Assembly (NCBI GenBank): GCA_014529385.2
Contig: CM043963.1
Location: 98,283,912-98,347,911, forward strand
From: Adiantum capillus-veneris
Lineage: Eukaryota; Streptophyta; Polypodiopsida; Polypodiales; Pteridaceae
Reading direction: 5' to 3'
DNA: 64,000 nucleotides
Shown: piece by piece, positions 1-11,625 of the stretch
Layout: every line of letters begins with the position of its first letter
Numbering within the stretch: position 1 is the stretch's first letter
Notes under the pieces: model-generated
What the model was told of the DNA's origin: nothing
Seen by the model: the letters and a program-made list of their open reading frames with translations, nothing else
Databases searched by the model: none
Made by a program: the position numbers and the translations under genes

Positions 1-39
1 CAAAAGCCATAACACAAAATGCGAACACTCCAAATTCGG

Positions 40-453
40 TTATAGAGGCTGTTTTAGCTTGGTCCTCCGAGCAATTGTGATTTGGTTGTAGCGAGAGTAT
101 CCATCTAAAAAGCTATAAGCTTCCTTCCCTGCAACTCTTTCAAGCACATGTTCTGAATATGGCAAGGGATAATGGTCCCTCCTAGTGGCGGCATTGACCT
201 TCTTGAGATACACGCACACTCTGAGTTTCCCATTCTTTTTTGGCACAATTACTATTGGAGACACCCATTCTGAGTGCTCAATAGGGTATATGAATCTACA
301 TTTCCCAAGCTTTTCAATCTCTTCTTGAACAATTTTTGCATATTTAGGATTCATTGGGTAGGGTCGTTGCTGAACTGGTTTAGCCATGCTATTCATGGGG
401 ATTGTGTGTTGCACCACGGAAGGTGGGACACCTTTCATATCATGATATGTCAA
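40..453 (-). pseudogene. Reverse transcriptase N-terminal part, Ty3/gypsy (element A)
   Basis: This is the fingers and early palm of a Ty3/gypsy RT. Visible strings are QHTIPM, the WVSPIVIVPKKNGKLRVC core and GKEAYSFLDGYSRYNQI, which contains the first catalytic Asp (FLDGYS). The frame ends soon after YNQI; the coding signal continues in another frame to the window edge, indicating a one-base frameshift near 70-90. The YxDD box is not in the window. The copy is a pseudogene by truncation and frameshift. Confidence 0.85.
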
Positions 454-512
454 AGCAAATATATCCCTGGATTCCTTGAGAAGTTCTTTAAGTACACACT
501 CCTCAGTCTCTT

Positions 513-1595
513 TCAGATCTTGGCAATGAAAACAAGTTTGGACTCTTCTCTTGGGTATGCTAACTCTATTTCATTAACTATCGTTGGACCGTCATAGACT
601 CCATTACTCCCATCGATAGGTTTCCTTTGAGCCTTTGTATACACAACCTTATGTTCCTCTGTGGTATAGGATTTGAAATGTTCATATGCAAGTTGTAAGT
701 CTGTGGGGTCCTGTTTTCTGTGGAATATGATTTCTCTTTCGATTCCTTTTATTGTTGAGCTAACTTTTGATTTTGTCGTCTCCTTACGGTACAACTCAAC
801 TTTGGCTTCTCTATAGCCTCTAGTTGTGCGATGTCAATGGGTTGTGGACTATACCACATAATGCTTTGAAGATATTCACCCCAATTATCTACCAACTTCC
901 GATGGGCATCACATGCCCCTATATAATTAATCCATTCCGCGACAGATTTCTTTTCATTTATTCTAGCATGCACATTTGCTCGATATCGTCGCCTCTTATA
1001 TCTCTTACTCTTCTTGTCTAATTTTTGATTATATCCGATCTCTAGTGAAGAGTCACTAGATAAATCGCTACTTGTGTCTTCTGCTGCTCCCTTGGATATA
1101 TTCATCTAGGGTACCACTGGGCCTTGAATGGTTTGTCCCCACATTTGCACTAAGATTTAACTCAGATTCTTTGTCCTCAGAGTCGATTTCAATTGATGAT
1201 TCTGACCCCAAATCGTGTGGGCTATAGTCTTGTGAGGCGCTATTGGTTCCAATGCCAGTCAAACCTTCATCTTGTAGGTCATCAGAAGCTATATGCATTG
1301 CTTCTAGCATATTTAAGGGTACAAGTGGTGGCATTTCATCCCCCTCAGGTGTTACCCAGGTCGTCCCCCTATTTCCCCAAGTGTTTATGGTTGCTGCTAG
1401 GTGGACCCAATCCACATTGTCCGACTCAATCATCCCAGGTAGTACATCCATATAAGGAGAATCTTCCCCAACATCAGTGTCTGCTTTACACGTGTAACAA
1501 TACTGCAATGGGGCCGAGTGGACTGTGGTATCAGATCTATGATCAATTATAAACCTGTTTCCTAGAGGATGTGCTCGACCAGTTACAAAATCCAC
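513..1595 (-). pseudogene. Protease-to-RT spacer of element A
   Basis: Three overlapping minus-strand frames (1068-1595, 749-1105, 513-794) fill the space between protease and RT. The translation is hydrophilic and acidic, with Ser/Asp/Glu-rich stretches such as SESSIEIDSEDKESELNLS, followed by a short basic run (KRYKRRRYRANVHARINEKK). Element B has a comparable acidic spacer at 13500-14280. No catalytic domain is visible. The frames overlap with shifts, so at least two small indels separate them. It is probably a fast-evolving linker of the polyprotein; its function is unknown. Confidence 0.55.
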
Positions 1596-2582
1596 TCAAA
1601 TGACATAATCTTGGAACTGCAAAGTGGACATGGTTTTTAGACCAGTCATGCACCATTTTTGCTTCCCTCATGAAAGGACGTCCTAAGATCATCTCCGATG
1701 CCATAGTGTGCTTGGAGAAATCCATAACAATGAAGGTAATTCTTATTTTATGTCCAAAGACCTTGATCTTGAGATCTTCTAGCATCCCAATAGGTTTAAC
1801 AATAGACCCATTGGCCTTCTTCACTACTATGGTTGTGATTGCAAGGTGAGGTCTTCCCATAGTTTCCCACAATTTTTAGTCACAATGCTAACCCCAGCGC
1901 CACCATCAAGGATTCCCTTCATAGTTAATCCCTTAGTAGTGGTTGGTATGGTCGCATTGGATTCATCACCCTCAAAGTATTGTCGCACCTTGCTAACATG
2001 TATTTCTACCACAAGGTTCTCATCTAGGTTGGGTTGTGGATCTAAGTGTTCCTCCTCTATTGGCATCTCCCCATCTCCATCCATCTGTGCAAATTGTGGT
2101 AGCCCAAACTTCAGTTCTCCATTGAGGAAGGCTCGAAGAGCTGAGACTAGCTCAAGGTCTTTATATAGTTTGGACATGATGGTGGTTCTAACTTCTGAAG
2201 ACATGAAATCCATCAATTTGGCAATGTTTAACGACACCTTTTGGGCTTCAGTCCCTTGACGTGGGGAAGATGGGATCTCCATTTCTTTGATAGGATCAGG
2301 TAGTCCCTCTGTAAACATTCTTTTCATCAAGAAGGGAGTACGCCCACTTTCCCATGACTTTAAGTCACTTTCTTCTTGGATGACACTAGGTATGGCTAAG
2401 GGTCTATGGACTTGGTGAGGTTGTTGTTGAGTAGGGAACATTGTGTCCGTATTCTGGATCTGCCTAGGTGCTGGTTCTAGATCCCTTTGGGTATCTTCTA
2501 CCAAAATCCTTACTTGCTTGACTTGCTTGATCTCCTCTGTAGGGTTTGGATAAGTCCTATCTTCTTCTTGGATCCTGGCCAT
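1543..2582 (-). pseudogene. Retropepsin-like aspartic protease region (element A)
   Basis: The minus-strand frame 1827-2582 ends with GILDGGAGVSIVTKNCGKLW, which matches the active-site strand of retroviral-type aspartic proteases but reads D-G-G instead of D-S/T-G. The adjoining frame 1543-1872 supplies the C-terminal half, including MILGRPFM, the conserved Leu-Gly flap-side motif, and WSKNHVHF. The two halves are in different frames that overlap around 1830-1870, so a frameshift separates them. The N-terminal 170 residues or so are a Pro/Gln/Glu-rich linker after gag. Confidence 0.75.
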
Positions 2583-3033
2583 TGTGGCTCATGAAGATCT
2601 TCCTTGTTGGTTTCTATCTTAGTGGTCGTTTTGGTCTCCATGGTTTCTCCTAAATCAAAATCCTCTTCAGCATCGTTCATATATACGGGGTCGTCTCTCC
2701 AGTCTCTATGTTGGTCTTTGAACTGGGGTTTGACTTCGCTACTTTTTGCGATCTCTTCCTTCGTGTTTTCTTCTTTTTCTGAGATTGGGCAATTGATGCC
2801 GTGTCTCTTTCCTCAAGAATATAATTTTGTTTTTGGAGCATTGATCATGTGAGTACGTTTACTGGTACCATAGGTGTACTTTGTGATGGCTCCTCAGTAA
2901 TATTAATCAAGTTTAATGGCATTGATCTTTGGTGCATTTGGATTATTTGGACATTGGGCAATCAAATTAACTATGCCACATCGATTACACATGATTATCG
3001 GTATTGTAGATGTGCTCGCTTGATTGGTTTGCA

Positions 3034-4031
3034 TTAGTGTGGCGTCTTTTGTAGCCTAATAGGATAGTCGGCCACACGATGTGGACCTCTATACTCATAG
3101 CATTCAAGAGGTGGTCTCTTAGCAGTGTAATTGATATTTTGGCCTCTTGCAGCAAGAGCAGCTACTTGATAGACAGGTTTGACTTGTCCCCAATAGTCCT
3201 CCATGTAGTATTGTGGACTTTCTTCAAGCGCATCCATCCCATAGGCAATATGAGGGTCTATATCTTCCTCACAGCCTTCCAAACAAGCAATAGATGACTC
3301 ACAACCCACTTGATTCACAGAAGTGATTCTCGGCTGTGGTGGTTGTGGTCCTAGCACTGGAGGCGGTAAGTGTGTTGTTTGAACAACATTTTGGGCCCTA
3401 GGACCATGTGTTGTGACGTTTGTTCAAGAGGTGGGGCCGGCATCAATGCAGGCACTCGAGGTGTGTGTGTCCATGCTAAGGTTGGTCTATTGGCCATCGC
3501 ATGCTTAAATACTATGCAATCCTTAGCTTGATGACCATACCTCCCACAAGCATTGCAGTTCCCATTGAATTTTACTCTAAAAGTAGGGCATTCACTGGTA
3601 CTATGCGGTCCACAGCATACTGAGCACCATTGTTGCTCCCTTCTTGGATACATATGATTGTTTTGTGGAGCACGATTGTCTCTAAGACTCTCTTGAGTGG
3701 CCTTGGTGAGATCTGCTAAAGTCATCTCATATATCTTTGGCTCCTTAGCAATAGGCTTTAGGGTCATTGGCTGATGCCCCGATGCTTGCGAGCTAATAGA
3801 TTTAGGCTCAACAGACACTCTTTCTCCTTGAATCATTAAATTATCCTCCAGTTGGATTGCATTGGTGGTAACTGCTTCCCAAGTGGTGACACCTCTAATG
3901 ACTAGGCCATTGCAGATATCCTCATCTCGTAATCCCCTAATGAATCTATTAAGAAATTGATTATTATTGAAGCGCTCATTTGGATTACAACGAGAATCCA
4001 AATGCTTCAAGAGACTACTAAAGTCTCTCAC
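3034..4031 (-). pseudogene. Gag C-terminal part with CCHC zinc knuckles (element A)
   Basis: Frame 3351-4031 holds the end of the retrotransposon gag domain (FLNRFIRGLRDEDICNGL) and then two Cys/His clusters. CSVCCGPHSTSEC is a shortened CX2CX3HX4C and CNACGRYGHQAKDC is a standard CX2CX4HX4C knuckle for binding genomic RNA. Frame 3034-3357 continues with a decayed third cluster (CYEYRGPHRVADY) in which Cys positions are lost. The frame change near 3350 separates these two parts. Confidence 0.8.
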
Positions 4032-4061
4032 CGACTCTCCTTCCTGTCGTTGTTGAGCCTT

Positions 4062-5174
4062 CTAGAGCTGAGAGGCTACACCCCAAAGCACTCCCTCTCG
4101 TATGTATTCTTTTAAGAACAGTCTCCTAAGAGTAGGATAAATCGTTTTTTCTTCCACCCTTAGGGTTCTATACCAATCCCCTGCCTTCCCACTTAAGGTT
4201 AGTCTTAAAGCATTACTCTTATGCATGTCATTGTGTTCTCCTAGATAATTGCAAATTTGTTCAAACACTTCGATATGCTTTCTCACATTCCCGTCTCCAC
4301 TAAATTTTTGTGTGAGCTTGGCTATTTGTACTGCTTTACTTCTACGTTCTCTATCAGGCGTGTTACGCATATTCTCAGCAATAGATTGACCAATAGCTTG
4401 AGCAAATGTTGCTAAGTCACCTAAGTGAGCAGGAACCGTGGGTGGAGGTGCTCCAAAGACTACATGTGGAGTAGGTATTGGCATTGGGCTTGGCGTGTAG
4501 GAGGCCCTTGGGTTCCACGTTTGGTATGGTGTTGTGCCATGTGGCGGCCCAAAGTTCATATGTGTGGCCCTAGGCATAGCAAACATCGGATGTGACATGC
4601 TAATGCTAGCAAGTATGGTCCCATGGAAATAAGAACTTGGGTGTTGTGGTTGTGGAGCATAGGTAGTTGAAACAATGGGAGGGGTAGGAACTACATGAGT
4701 ACGAGGACCCATGGGTGTATACAATTGGTACACACTTGTAGGTACTATTGCAAGCACTGAGCTACCATGTAGCGGTGCTTTACTAACAAATGAGGTCCAT
4801 GGTGTGTTTCTTCGCATGCCCATCATTATATACATTGGGGTAGGCATGGTAGCCGTGGTGTCATCAAGGGAAAGATGAGATAGACTTAGAAAAGTAAAGC
4901 TATCACTTGTGGGCTCAGATTGCACTGAGACCCCTGGCAAAACTACATATGATGGATCCATCGGACTTACCGAGGGAGTCTCTATTTGCGATAAGATTGG
5001 CTGTTTAGCCTTCTTTGTATCCAAGAATCTCATGAGACCCGTTGAAGGCATACAGATCCCCTTGTTCTGTCTCTCTAGCTCAATAACCCTATGGATGACC
5101 TCACAAACTCTTTGTTGTTGATCCTCCACGCTAGTAGCACCCGTTGTGGATTGTAGAACATCTAACCAACCCAC
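4062..5174 (-). pseudogene. Gag core, Ty3/gypsy (element A)
   Basis: About 370 residues. The first 250 are low-complexity and rich in Pro, Thr, Ser and Met (many PTP and SMSHPM-like strings). The last 110 are a retrotransposon gag domain: IAKLTQKFSGDGNVRKHIEVF, then a Leu/Trp-rich helical stretch with KAGDWYRTLR. It ends at a stop; the domain continues in frame 3351-4031, so a stop or small indel at 4032-4061 splits the core. The protein would form the virus-like particle shell. Confidence 0.8.
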
Positions 5175-5401
5175 GTGATAGGCGTGACATGTTTATAGGT
5201 CGGTTAGAGTTTCCGTTTGTAGTTGTACTCATAGTTCTCATTTAGGAATGCTCCATCTAGGCTTGAGGTGCTAGGGGTGTCCTTTGAACTAGATGCAATG
5301 TGGCTCTCTATGGGTTGACCCTTAGTGGTCGCTAATTCAGGAGCACTCGATTGCTCTCCTAGCAAAGATATGGACATAGGGGATTTTGCTTTTAACTCTT
5401 T

Positions 5402-6004
5402 TCATTGCTCCGCCTTGTGTAAGCTCTCAATTTCCTTTTCCCTAGCCGCGATGATGTACCACTCAACTTCTTGTACTTCGGCAAGGCTTCTACCATCAGG
5501 TAATATAACCTCGGAGGGGAATAGCTCTGAAGAGTCAGGGGGTGAAGTGAATGGAGTATTCACGTGCACACTCTCTATGAGCATAGGGTCTACGTTGGTC
5601 ATGAATGGCAAATTTACTTCCCCACCCTCCTCATTTACATCGTTAGCTCCATGTTTGGAGCGAGTGGCTCTACTAAAGGTTTTCTTCAAGAGGCTAAGCA
5701 CGCTCGGCCCGGACCATGGACCCATGGCATGCATGTCTTGGCTTGAGCTATCATGATTAGGCATTGGGAAACCCTCCATGATGTCGTCGTCAGAGGAAGA
5801 TTCACTAGCCGCTATGTTTGGCTCTTGGTTTGTACTACCTTGGGTCCCCAGCGAGGGCCCGGAACCTAAGGTAGGTGGATATTGAGAACTCGCGTAAGTC
5901 GAAATGCTCTCTAGTTGCTCAGTCTCTAGCACATGACCAGAGTGCAGATACATGTGCCTTTGGCACCCTACAAGCATCGGTGAATAACCTCGAACGTTAA
6001 CCAC
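5402..6004 (-). pseudogene. N-terminal leader reading frame of element A
   Basis: A 200-codon minus-strand frame upstream of gag. It is Ser/Pro/Glu-rich (for example ESSSDDDIMEGFPMPNHDSS) and ends in a short charged helix (EVEWYIIAAREKEIESLHKAEQ). No known domain is recognised. Its position 5' of gag and same strand suggest the N-terminal extension of the element A polyprotein, comparable to the long N-terminal part of element B gag at 8880-10094. The 230 bases between it and the gag core are not clearly coding. Confidence 0.5.
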
Positions 6005-6492
6005 TTACTTTTTTAGGTGTCCGTTTTCACTCGTTTTTTGATGTTTTGAAATATTTTTTAATGATCGGTTTTTGGATTAGAGTGTGTGATAGCTCGAAAT
6101 GAGCGTATCGCTCAGGGGGTCGTGGTGTGCTTTAAAGCACAACGTTCGGTTACCCGAAGGTCCGTTGGTCCTCAAAAAGGTCAATTTTTACCTACGCATG
6201 AGGCTAAAATACTTAATTTTAAAGGGGGACTGAGGCCTAAGCTTGAGAGTGGGCTTGGGCTTGGTATGGGGGATATTCCTAATCCTAATCCTACCTTTAA
6301 TATTTTAATTTTTTTAAACCTTTTTTTTTGGGATAAGGTCGCCGCGGCCGCGCTGTGCGTGCTAGCACACACACACCTAACCTACCTACTTACAACTAAT
6401 AGAGCTACTATTACACACTAACACACTACTACATCAACTCCTTAGCTAATAAAACTACTTACTGTACTTTACACAGAACTAACATTATGGAT
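6005..6492. other. Non-coding stretch between elements A and B
   Basis: Nothing is recognisable. It has short T-rich tracts, a small GC-rich patch (GCCGCGGCCGCGC near 6340) and a CA-rich patch near 6370. It should hold the 5' leader or LTR of element A, but I find no terminal repeat or primer-binding site on the minus strand. Confidence 0.4.
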
Positions 6493-7398
6493 TGTCTGGC
6501 GGACGAAGCGACGAAGCTGCGGTTTCCAAAGATAGAATCTACATTTTTTCGGAAATCTTGACCTTTTGTAAAAGATCTTCTCTGAGCCGAGAACTTGTAA
6601 AAGAATTTATGATTATTTTTCTGGGAGAAAATGTATATAAGAGAGCCAGTTAGAAGTTTAGGAGCTTTTGGCTGGACAAGCCATTTGTAAAGACCTAAAC
6701 TATAAAGGTCAATTTTGTAAGTTTGAACATTATCTTTTTTATGAGAAACTGAGAAGACAGCGTACGTTTCAGAGCTTCTTCTTGCTCGAACTTGTAATCT
6801 TCGCTACTGTGGCTACGGTAATCTGAATTCAGATTCGTTTATTGCATTGTGTTCCTCTTACTTTGCTCTTCCATTCAAGTGTAATCATTCAGGATTCGGC
6901 GTAAGTGTTCAACTACGAGTTTGTGGCCTTAAATCGCTGTTTTGAATGTTTATATGCATATTTTATGTTGTTTTGACCCTAGGAGAGGCTTCAGGGACCC
7001 TAAAACGACCCTTTAGGATCACCTGTTCACTGTTTTTGCTGATTTTGGGACGAATGATCGCGATCTTTGTACCTCTCCAGAATGCTGTGACAGTGATAGG
7101 ATATGTTCCTGATAGTCCCCTGTAGCTTCCCTTCAAGTTTTGTGTGATTCCGACATGATTTGCATGGTAAACGGGCATGATGACTGTAGAGCTGTATAGA
7201 AGGACATAGGTAGATTGCTTGGCTTTTGTGCGTATGATTTGCTTGAAAAGAGTTTGTAGTTGCATCTCATTGAGTTCACTTCATTAAGATTGACACCGTA
7301 GTGAGTTTCCATGCCTCATCCTGGTCGCTTTCCTTGTATTGATATTTTATGTTGATGCGTGAGAGCTATGCTATGGACGTCCGTCACGGCGACCTGCA
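6493..7398 (+). repeat. 5' LTR of element B
   Basis: Begins TGTCTGGCGGACGAAG and ends CGACCTGCA. It matches 24077-24983 almost throughout, with scattered substitutions and a few single-base indels. A TATATAA box lies at 6634-6640, the likely Pol II promoter. The LTR carries one copy of the element's CpG palindrome (TGATCGCGATCT, 7055-7066). Confidence 0.92.
6634..6640 (+). promoter_or_regulatory. TATA box in 5' LTR of element B
   Basis: TATATAA about 140 bases into the LTR, conserved in the 3' LTR at 24218-24224. The position suits a U3 promoter driving transcription of the element. No other promoter element was identified. Confidence 0.55.
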
Positions 7399-7403
7399 AA
7401 CAT

Positions 7404-7421
7404 TGGTGCCGTTGTCGGGGA
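7404..7421 (+). other. Primer-binding site, tRNA-Asp type
   Basis: TGGTGCCGTTGTCGGGGA lies six bases after the 5' LTR end. It matches the complement of the plant tRNA-Asp 3' end at 16 of 18 positions; both mismatches are C-to-T type. This priming tRNA is typical of Athila/Tat gypsy elements. Confidence 0.82.
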
Positions 7422-8879
7422 ATGCACCTTAGGTGATGAGTGATCAAGTGCGCAGTTAACTTCCTCAAAAGAAGATCAATCCACAAATCCATTTTTCACC
7501 TCAGTTAGGCTGATAGACAGGGGTTTAGAGCTTAGTGGAGTCTAGAGTCAGTGGACCGGCTAGATCCTCTCTTAGGAGATTTAGGGAGCTGTGAGTGGGA
7601 GTGTTCAAAGGATTTTTGCTCTTCAATTTCTCTAATTCGATTGAGTACTAAAATCTCACCCGAAATTCGTCTTGTTTGTTTTGTTTTGATTCATTTCTTT
7701 ATGTTCTTTCATTTCTGTACTTAGGAGTAGGATAAGTAAATCACATTCCAGTCAGATTTAGGGCAGAAGTTAGAGTCGAGAAACCAGAAAACCATAACTT
7801 TGGCAAAAAAGGCCATAAGACTCTGAAATTTAGAAAATCTGACCAAACAGGGTTGATATTGATTCAAATCACAAAGTGGTAGCACAAAACACTGGGAAAC
7901 ACTTGTCAGAGGGAGCAGACAAAATTTCATCAGATTTGGCCCAGGTACTACGATCGCGATCGGTGTATCTCTGTGCCAGAATTGGACAAGATTTGTTGTG
8001 TGCTTTCCTGATAGGATTCTAAACAAGTTTGTCTAAAGCAACCACACCCAAAAACATCAAAAATCAAGGAAATCAGGCCACTTGGGTAAAACTAGCCTGA
8101 CAGACCCACAAAGTGCAAAATCTTGGCTTTTGGTGATCCAAATGCAAAAAGACTTGGGGGATAGCTTAAAACATCAGTGTCTACAAGCATGCCAAATTTG
8201 ATCTAATTTGGGCTCAGAAGTACGATCGCGATCGGTGTACCTAAGTGTCAGATTTTGACCAGATTTCATTTGTGGGATCCTCAGGTGTATACAAACATAA
8301 AAGTCTAAAGGACCTAGAGCCAGAAACCTCAAAATACCTGTCAAACCATCTGAATACAGATCCAAGTCAAAAATTGCTAAACTGGCATAGAAATTGACTT
8401 TCAGTAGACCAAAACACATCAAAACTGGGAAGAAACCATACAGAGGGATAGCCTGCACACAGGACAACCCCAGATAGCTTTGAAATCCCAAAACAAACAC
8501 CAAAATCAAGTCAAACTGACAGATTTAGGAAAACAGACACTTCCAACCAAGAACTGGCAAAAGCTTGACTTTTAGGAGTCTGAATACAAAAGTATCAGGT
8601 GGGTAGCCTTAAAATAGCCTAGTGAACAAGCTGGTGAAGTTTCATCAGATTTGGGCTCAGAAGTATAATCGCGATCGGTGTACCTCTAGCCCAGATCTAA
8701 CTCATTTTTGACCTGTTCATAGACCTAGACTATTTAAGATATCAGGAGTTGTCAAAACCCAAATTGGACATACTGTCAATAATCTCCAAGCAAAATTGGG
8801 TCGAAGTCATTGTGAAGTCGTTGAATCTGCCTGACAGTTGGAATGATATAGTGATCTCATAGCCATCAAGTGTATTCAT
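7422..8879 (+). other. 5' leader of element B with recurrent CpG palindrome
   Basis: About 1.45 kb with no convincing reading frame. Three diverged copies of a unit built around CGATCGCGATCG occur at 7951-7962, 8223-8234 and 8666-8677 (the last reads TAATCGCGATCG). Each is preceded by a GGCCCAG or GGGCTCAG-like string and followed by GGTGTA and a CCAGAT or CAGAAT-like string. The rest is A-rich. It is probably the leader RNA region with packaging or regulatory function, which is inference. Confidence 0.7.
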
Positions 8880-10094
8880 TTGCAGAGACCGATCAAGTAT
8901 CAATCCATGCAGTCGTGTGAGTTGGAAGATCACTCCATCTCCAAGCAAGAGGTTTGGATTCAGTCGGTAAATTCCACTTTCTTCATGTTTTTGAGATCGG
9001 GAAAACAAATCAACAACCAACACAAAAATTTAGCGGATCAATCAAGTGTTTTATCAACGGAGGAGAGTGTAAACCAAAGTGTAGTGCGACCGTTAGAACC
9101 GATCCCTGAAGAAAGTATTTTTGATACTTCTTCAGAGAGATCTTACGAGTATGTCACAGAACACTTGGGACATTTAAACCTAAACGAAAGAGAAAACATG
9201 GCAGCAGGACCATCAGACCCTTCGGCCACAATGAAGCTATTGTTCATCAAGTATCAGTATGACAACAAGCAAGGTGCCAAGATCTACAAAGATGGTATGG
9301 ACCGCTACTGTGTGAAAATAGAAGATAGACCAAGTGAGTTCAAGGACTTAGTGCCTGTGAGCTATAGCGGAGATAGGTACCTAGATGACGAAGGTATCAT
9401 GTACTTGGTAGTCCTGAATCCTAACATTGTGGACAAGTGGGGATTGATGGGCACAAAAGCCAAAGTAGATGAGGAACCTGCGGAGAAAGCACCAACAATG
9501 AGCTTCCCTAATGCGAGGTTAAGGCGAGAAAACAAAACTTTGAGAGTCAACACAGACAACGTCTACGTGGGGTTATACAAGTATAATAATGGAGAGGAAG
9601 ATCTCTATTATAGATGCGAGGAACCCTACGTCGATGAGTTGACGGAGCGGAAAAGACTTTATGTCTTTACCTACACAGAGGGATCAGAAACGAAAATCGC
9701 CGCATACGACAAATATGGAAGACAATACACAGGAATCGATAAAAAGGAGTTGGAAGAACATACGTACTTTGGGGGACCACTCCACCATTATTATGTCACT
9801 CCAAGCCCACTGAGACCAGCACCTACAACTGTCATGCCAGACCCGATGGCAACAGGTGGAGAGAGGACTCATGTAGTGGAGTCTTTCAATCGACCTCATT
9901 ATTCTATGCCAAGCCCCATGGGAACATTACATTCCAGAGAATCAATGGCTACGAATCAAGGTAGTGCGGTTCCTATCTCTACACATATCACAGTAGGTCC
10001 GACATTTACAGCAGCACCATCACGTTTGCCTCCTAGTAGTAGATTTGTGGCAGGGGAGCCAACGAGAGCAACCCACGACACCCATGATGTATGA
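8880..10094 (+). pseudogene. Gag N-terminal region of element B
   Basis: A 404-codon frame directly after the leader. The first likely ATG codons are at about 8908 and 9198 (the latter begins MAAGPSDPSATMKLL). Residues 110-290 are charged and contain repeated Tyr-rich strings such as VGLYKYNNGEEDLYYRCEEP; the C-terminal 110 are Pro/Ser/Thr-rich. I do not recognise a domain. By position it is the N-terminal half of gag, with the conserved gag core following at 10153. It ends at TGA (10092-10094), and the next segment is in another frame. Confidence 0.6.
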
Positions 10095-10152
10095 GAACGA
10101 TTAAGTTGAGACACTGGAGCATTGAGATTGGTCTCGCTGACACAATAGACGG

Positions 10153-10691
10153 ATGAGGCCATCCCAGGTAGCGAAGTGCATACCAAAGAAGTATAGCGGA
10201 TCAGGGGATCCATATGCCCATGTATTTCTCTTCAAGCAAGTCTTAAGAGCAGAGCAGATCACTGATTTCCATACTCAATATGAGGGATTCGGGCTGACCT
10301 TGGAAGGGACGGCCTTAACATGGTTTCAACCTTTGAACCCTGAAACTTGTCTGAATATTGAACATGTATTACGGGAGTGGAGGAATTCTCAAAACGGGGT
10401 ATAAAGCATAATACTGTATCATAGATATATGCTTTTAAACAAAAGGAGAACGAAAAAGTGAAGGAAGCATCCTTGAGATTCAAGCAATACATTGAGAGGT
10501 GCTCATGGAGAGAATTACCCCAAGACGAGAGATTGTCTGTGCTCTTCATTAAAGGACTTAGAAACGAAACCTTAAAAAAGGACCTTCACTTGAAAGCCTG
10601 TAGCACATTTGAACAAGTTACAAGGAAGCGTTATATCTTGTTGATAACTACAAAGCATATGGGGAAGTGTCAGAGGATACCGATTCAGTAA
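10153..10691 (+). pseudogene. Gag core domain of element B
   Basis: Two frames (10153-10404 and 10458-10691) hold the retrotransposon gag signature: KKYSGSGDPYAHVFLFKQVL, GFGLTLEGTALTWFQPL and, after a break, ASLRFKQYIERCSWRELPQD and LSVLFIKGLRNETLKKDL. The order and spacing are those of plant gypsy capsid cores. A stop and an indel near 10400-10460 separate the two halves. Confidence 0.8.
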
Positions 10692-10743
10692 AGAGTGAAT
10701 CTTCATCTATTAAGAGTGAACCAAGAAAGAGGCTTAGGCTTCT

Positions 10744-11622
10744 TTGATGTCGACAGCTGACCAAATGATAGAGGAAGTAACGAAGAGAATGCAGCAACAT
10801 ATGAGATTAAATCCGGGGATGAGACAGCCTCAGATGAGGAAATGTGACATATGTGGGGGAGATCACCCGACGCCGTGGTGCACACAACAGCCGAAAGCAC
10901 CAGTTGTTTGCAAATGGACGAGTACTGAAATGGTGCGCCATAGAGAAAAAATGGACAAACCATGGCACGGATGAGTGTTTTTACAAGAAAAACTGTGTGA
11001 GGGAAAGGCCGTATGGACCTCCAGCAGGACCACCCCAGCCATCTCCTCCAAGATATCAAGTTGGGCCAAATGTGAATATGGTAGCAGGAGCAGATAGACC
11101 TCAACCTGTGTTGGGTCAACAACCTCCATTACCACATGAAAATAGGGCCATGATTAGGTATGCAGAACCTTACGAAGCATCACCAGGAACAAATAGTATG
11201 CCTCAAATTTCTTATTACGAGGAACCGAATGAGCCTTACATAACTGAACCTGAACCACACATGTACGCAGATGAATCCTGTCAAACGTGGGGAAATAACG
11301 AGGGTACGGCACCACCGACGTATGTAGCACAACCGTCGAGGGATCAATATTTGGTGGACGAAAGAACGCTAATGTTCATTGCAAACCAGAACTACAAACC
11401 AAGAGGATATCCTAATAGGGCAGGAGAACCTATGGGACCACCTCCTCAAAATCAACCACCAATTGGACTGTGCTATAGCTGGAAGTACAGATCATTGGGA
11501 GTGTAATTATCCTTTCAAAGGCGAAAGAGTGAAAATTTTTGGGTTTTGTGACGGGTATGGTGTGAATCACATACTGCGAGATTGCCCAAAGAATCCGAAC
11601 AAGGGAAAAGCAACTATAAAAT
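10744..11622 (+). pseudogene. Gag nucleocapsid region with zinc-knuckle remnants (element B)
   Basis: Overlapping frames 10744-10974, 10844-11506 and 11379-11867 carry Cys/His clusters spaced like nucleocapsid knuckles: CDICGGDHPTPWC (CX2CX3HX4C), a second cluster with HGTDEC, and a third, GFCDGYGVNHILRDC, with altered spacing. Between them is a Pro/Gln-rich linker (for example GPPAGPPQPSPPRYQVGPN). Several frameshifts are needed to read it through. Confidence 0.65.
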
Positions 11623-11625
11623 ATT

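Larger units (their letters stand above)
1..6004 (-). mobile_element. Truncated Ty3/gypsy retrotransposon (element A)
   Basis: Read on the minus strand, the segment carries an acidic N-terminal region, gag with zinc knuckles, protease and the start of reverse transcriptase, in the usual Ty3/gypsy order. RT runs off the left edge of the window, so RNase H, integrase and the 3' LTR lie outside. Stops and frameshifts split every domain, so it is dead. The RT start closely resembles that of element B (both share the KNGKLRVC and GKEAYSFLDG strings), so the two are related lineages. I could not find its 5' LTR or primer site between 6005 and 6492. Confidence 0.85.

Noticed and set aside
7951-7962. 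Cyanobacterial HIP1-like palindrome or bacterial contamination
   Set aside because: The motif shares only the GCGATC core and lies inside a plant LTR retrotransposon with its own LTR copies.
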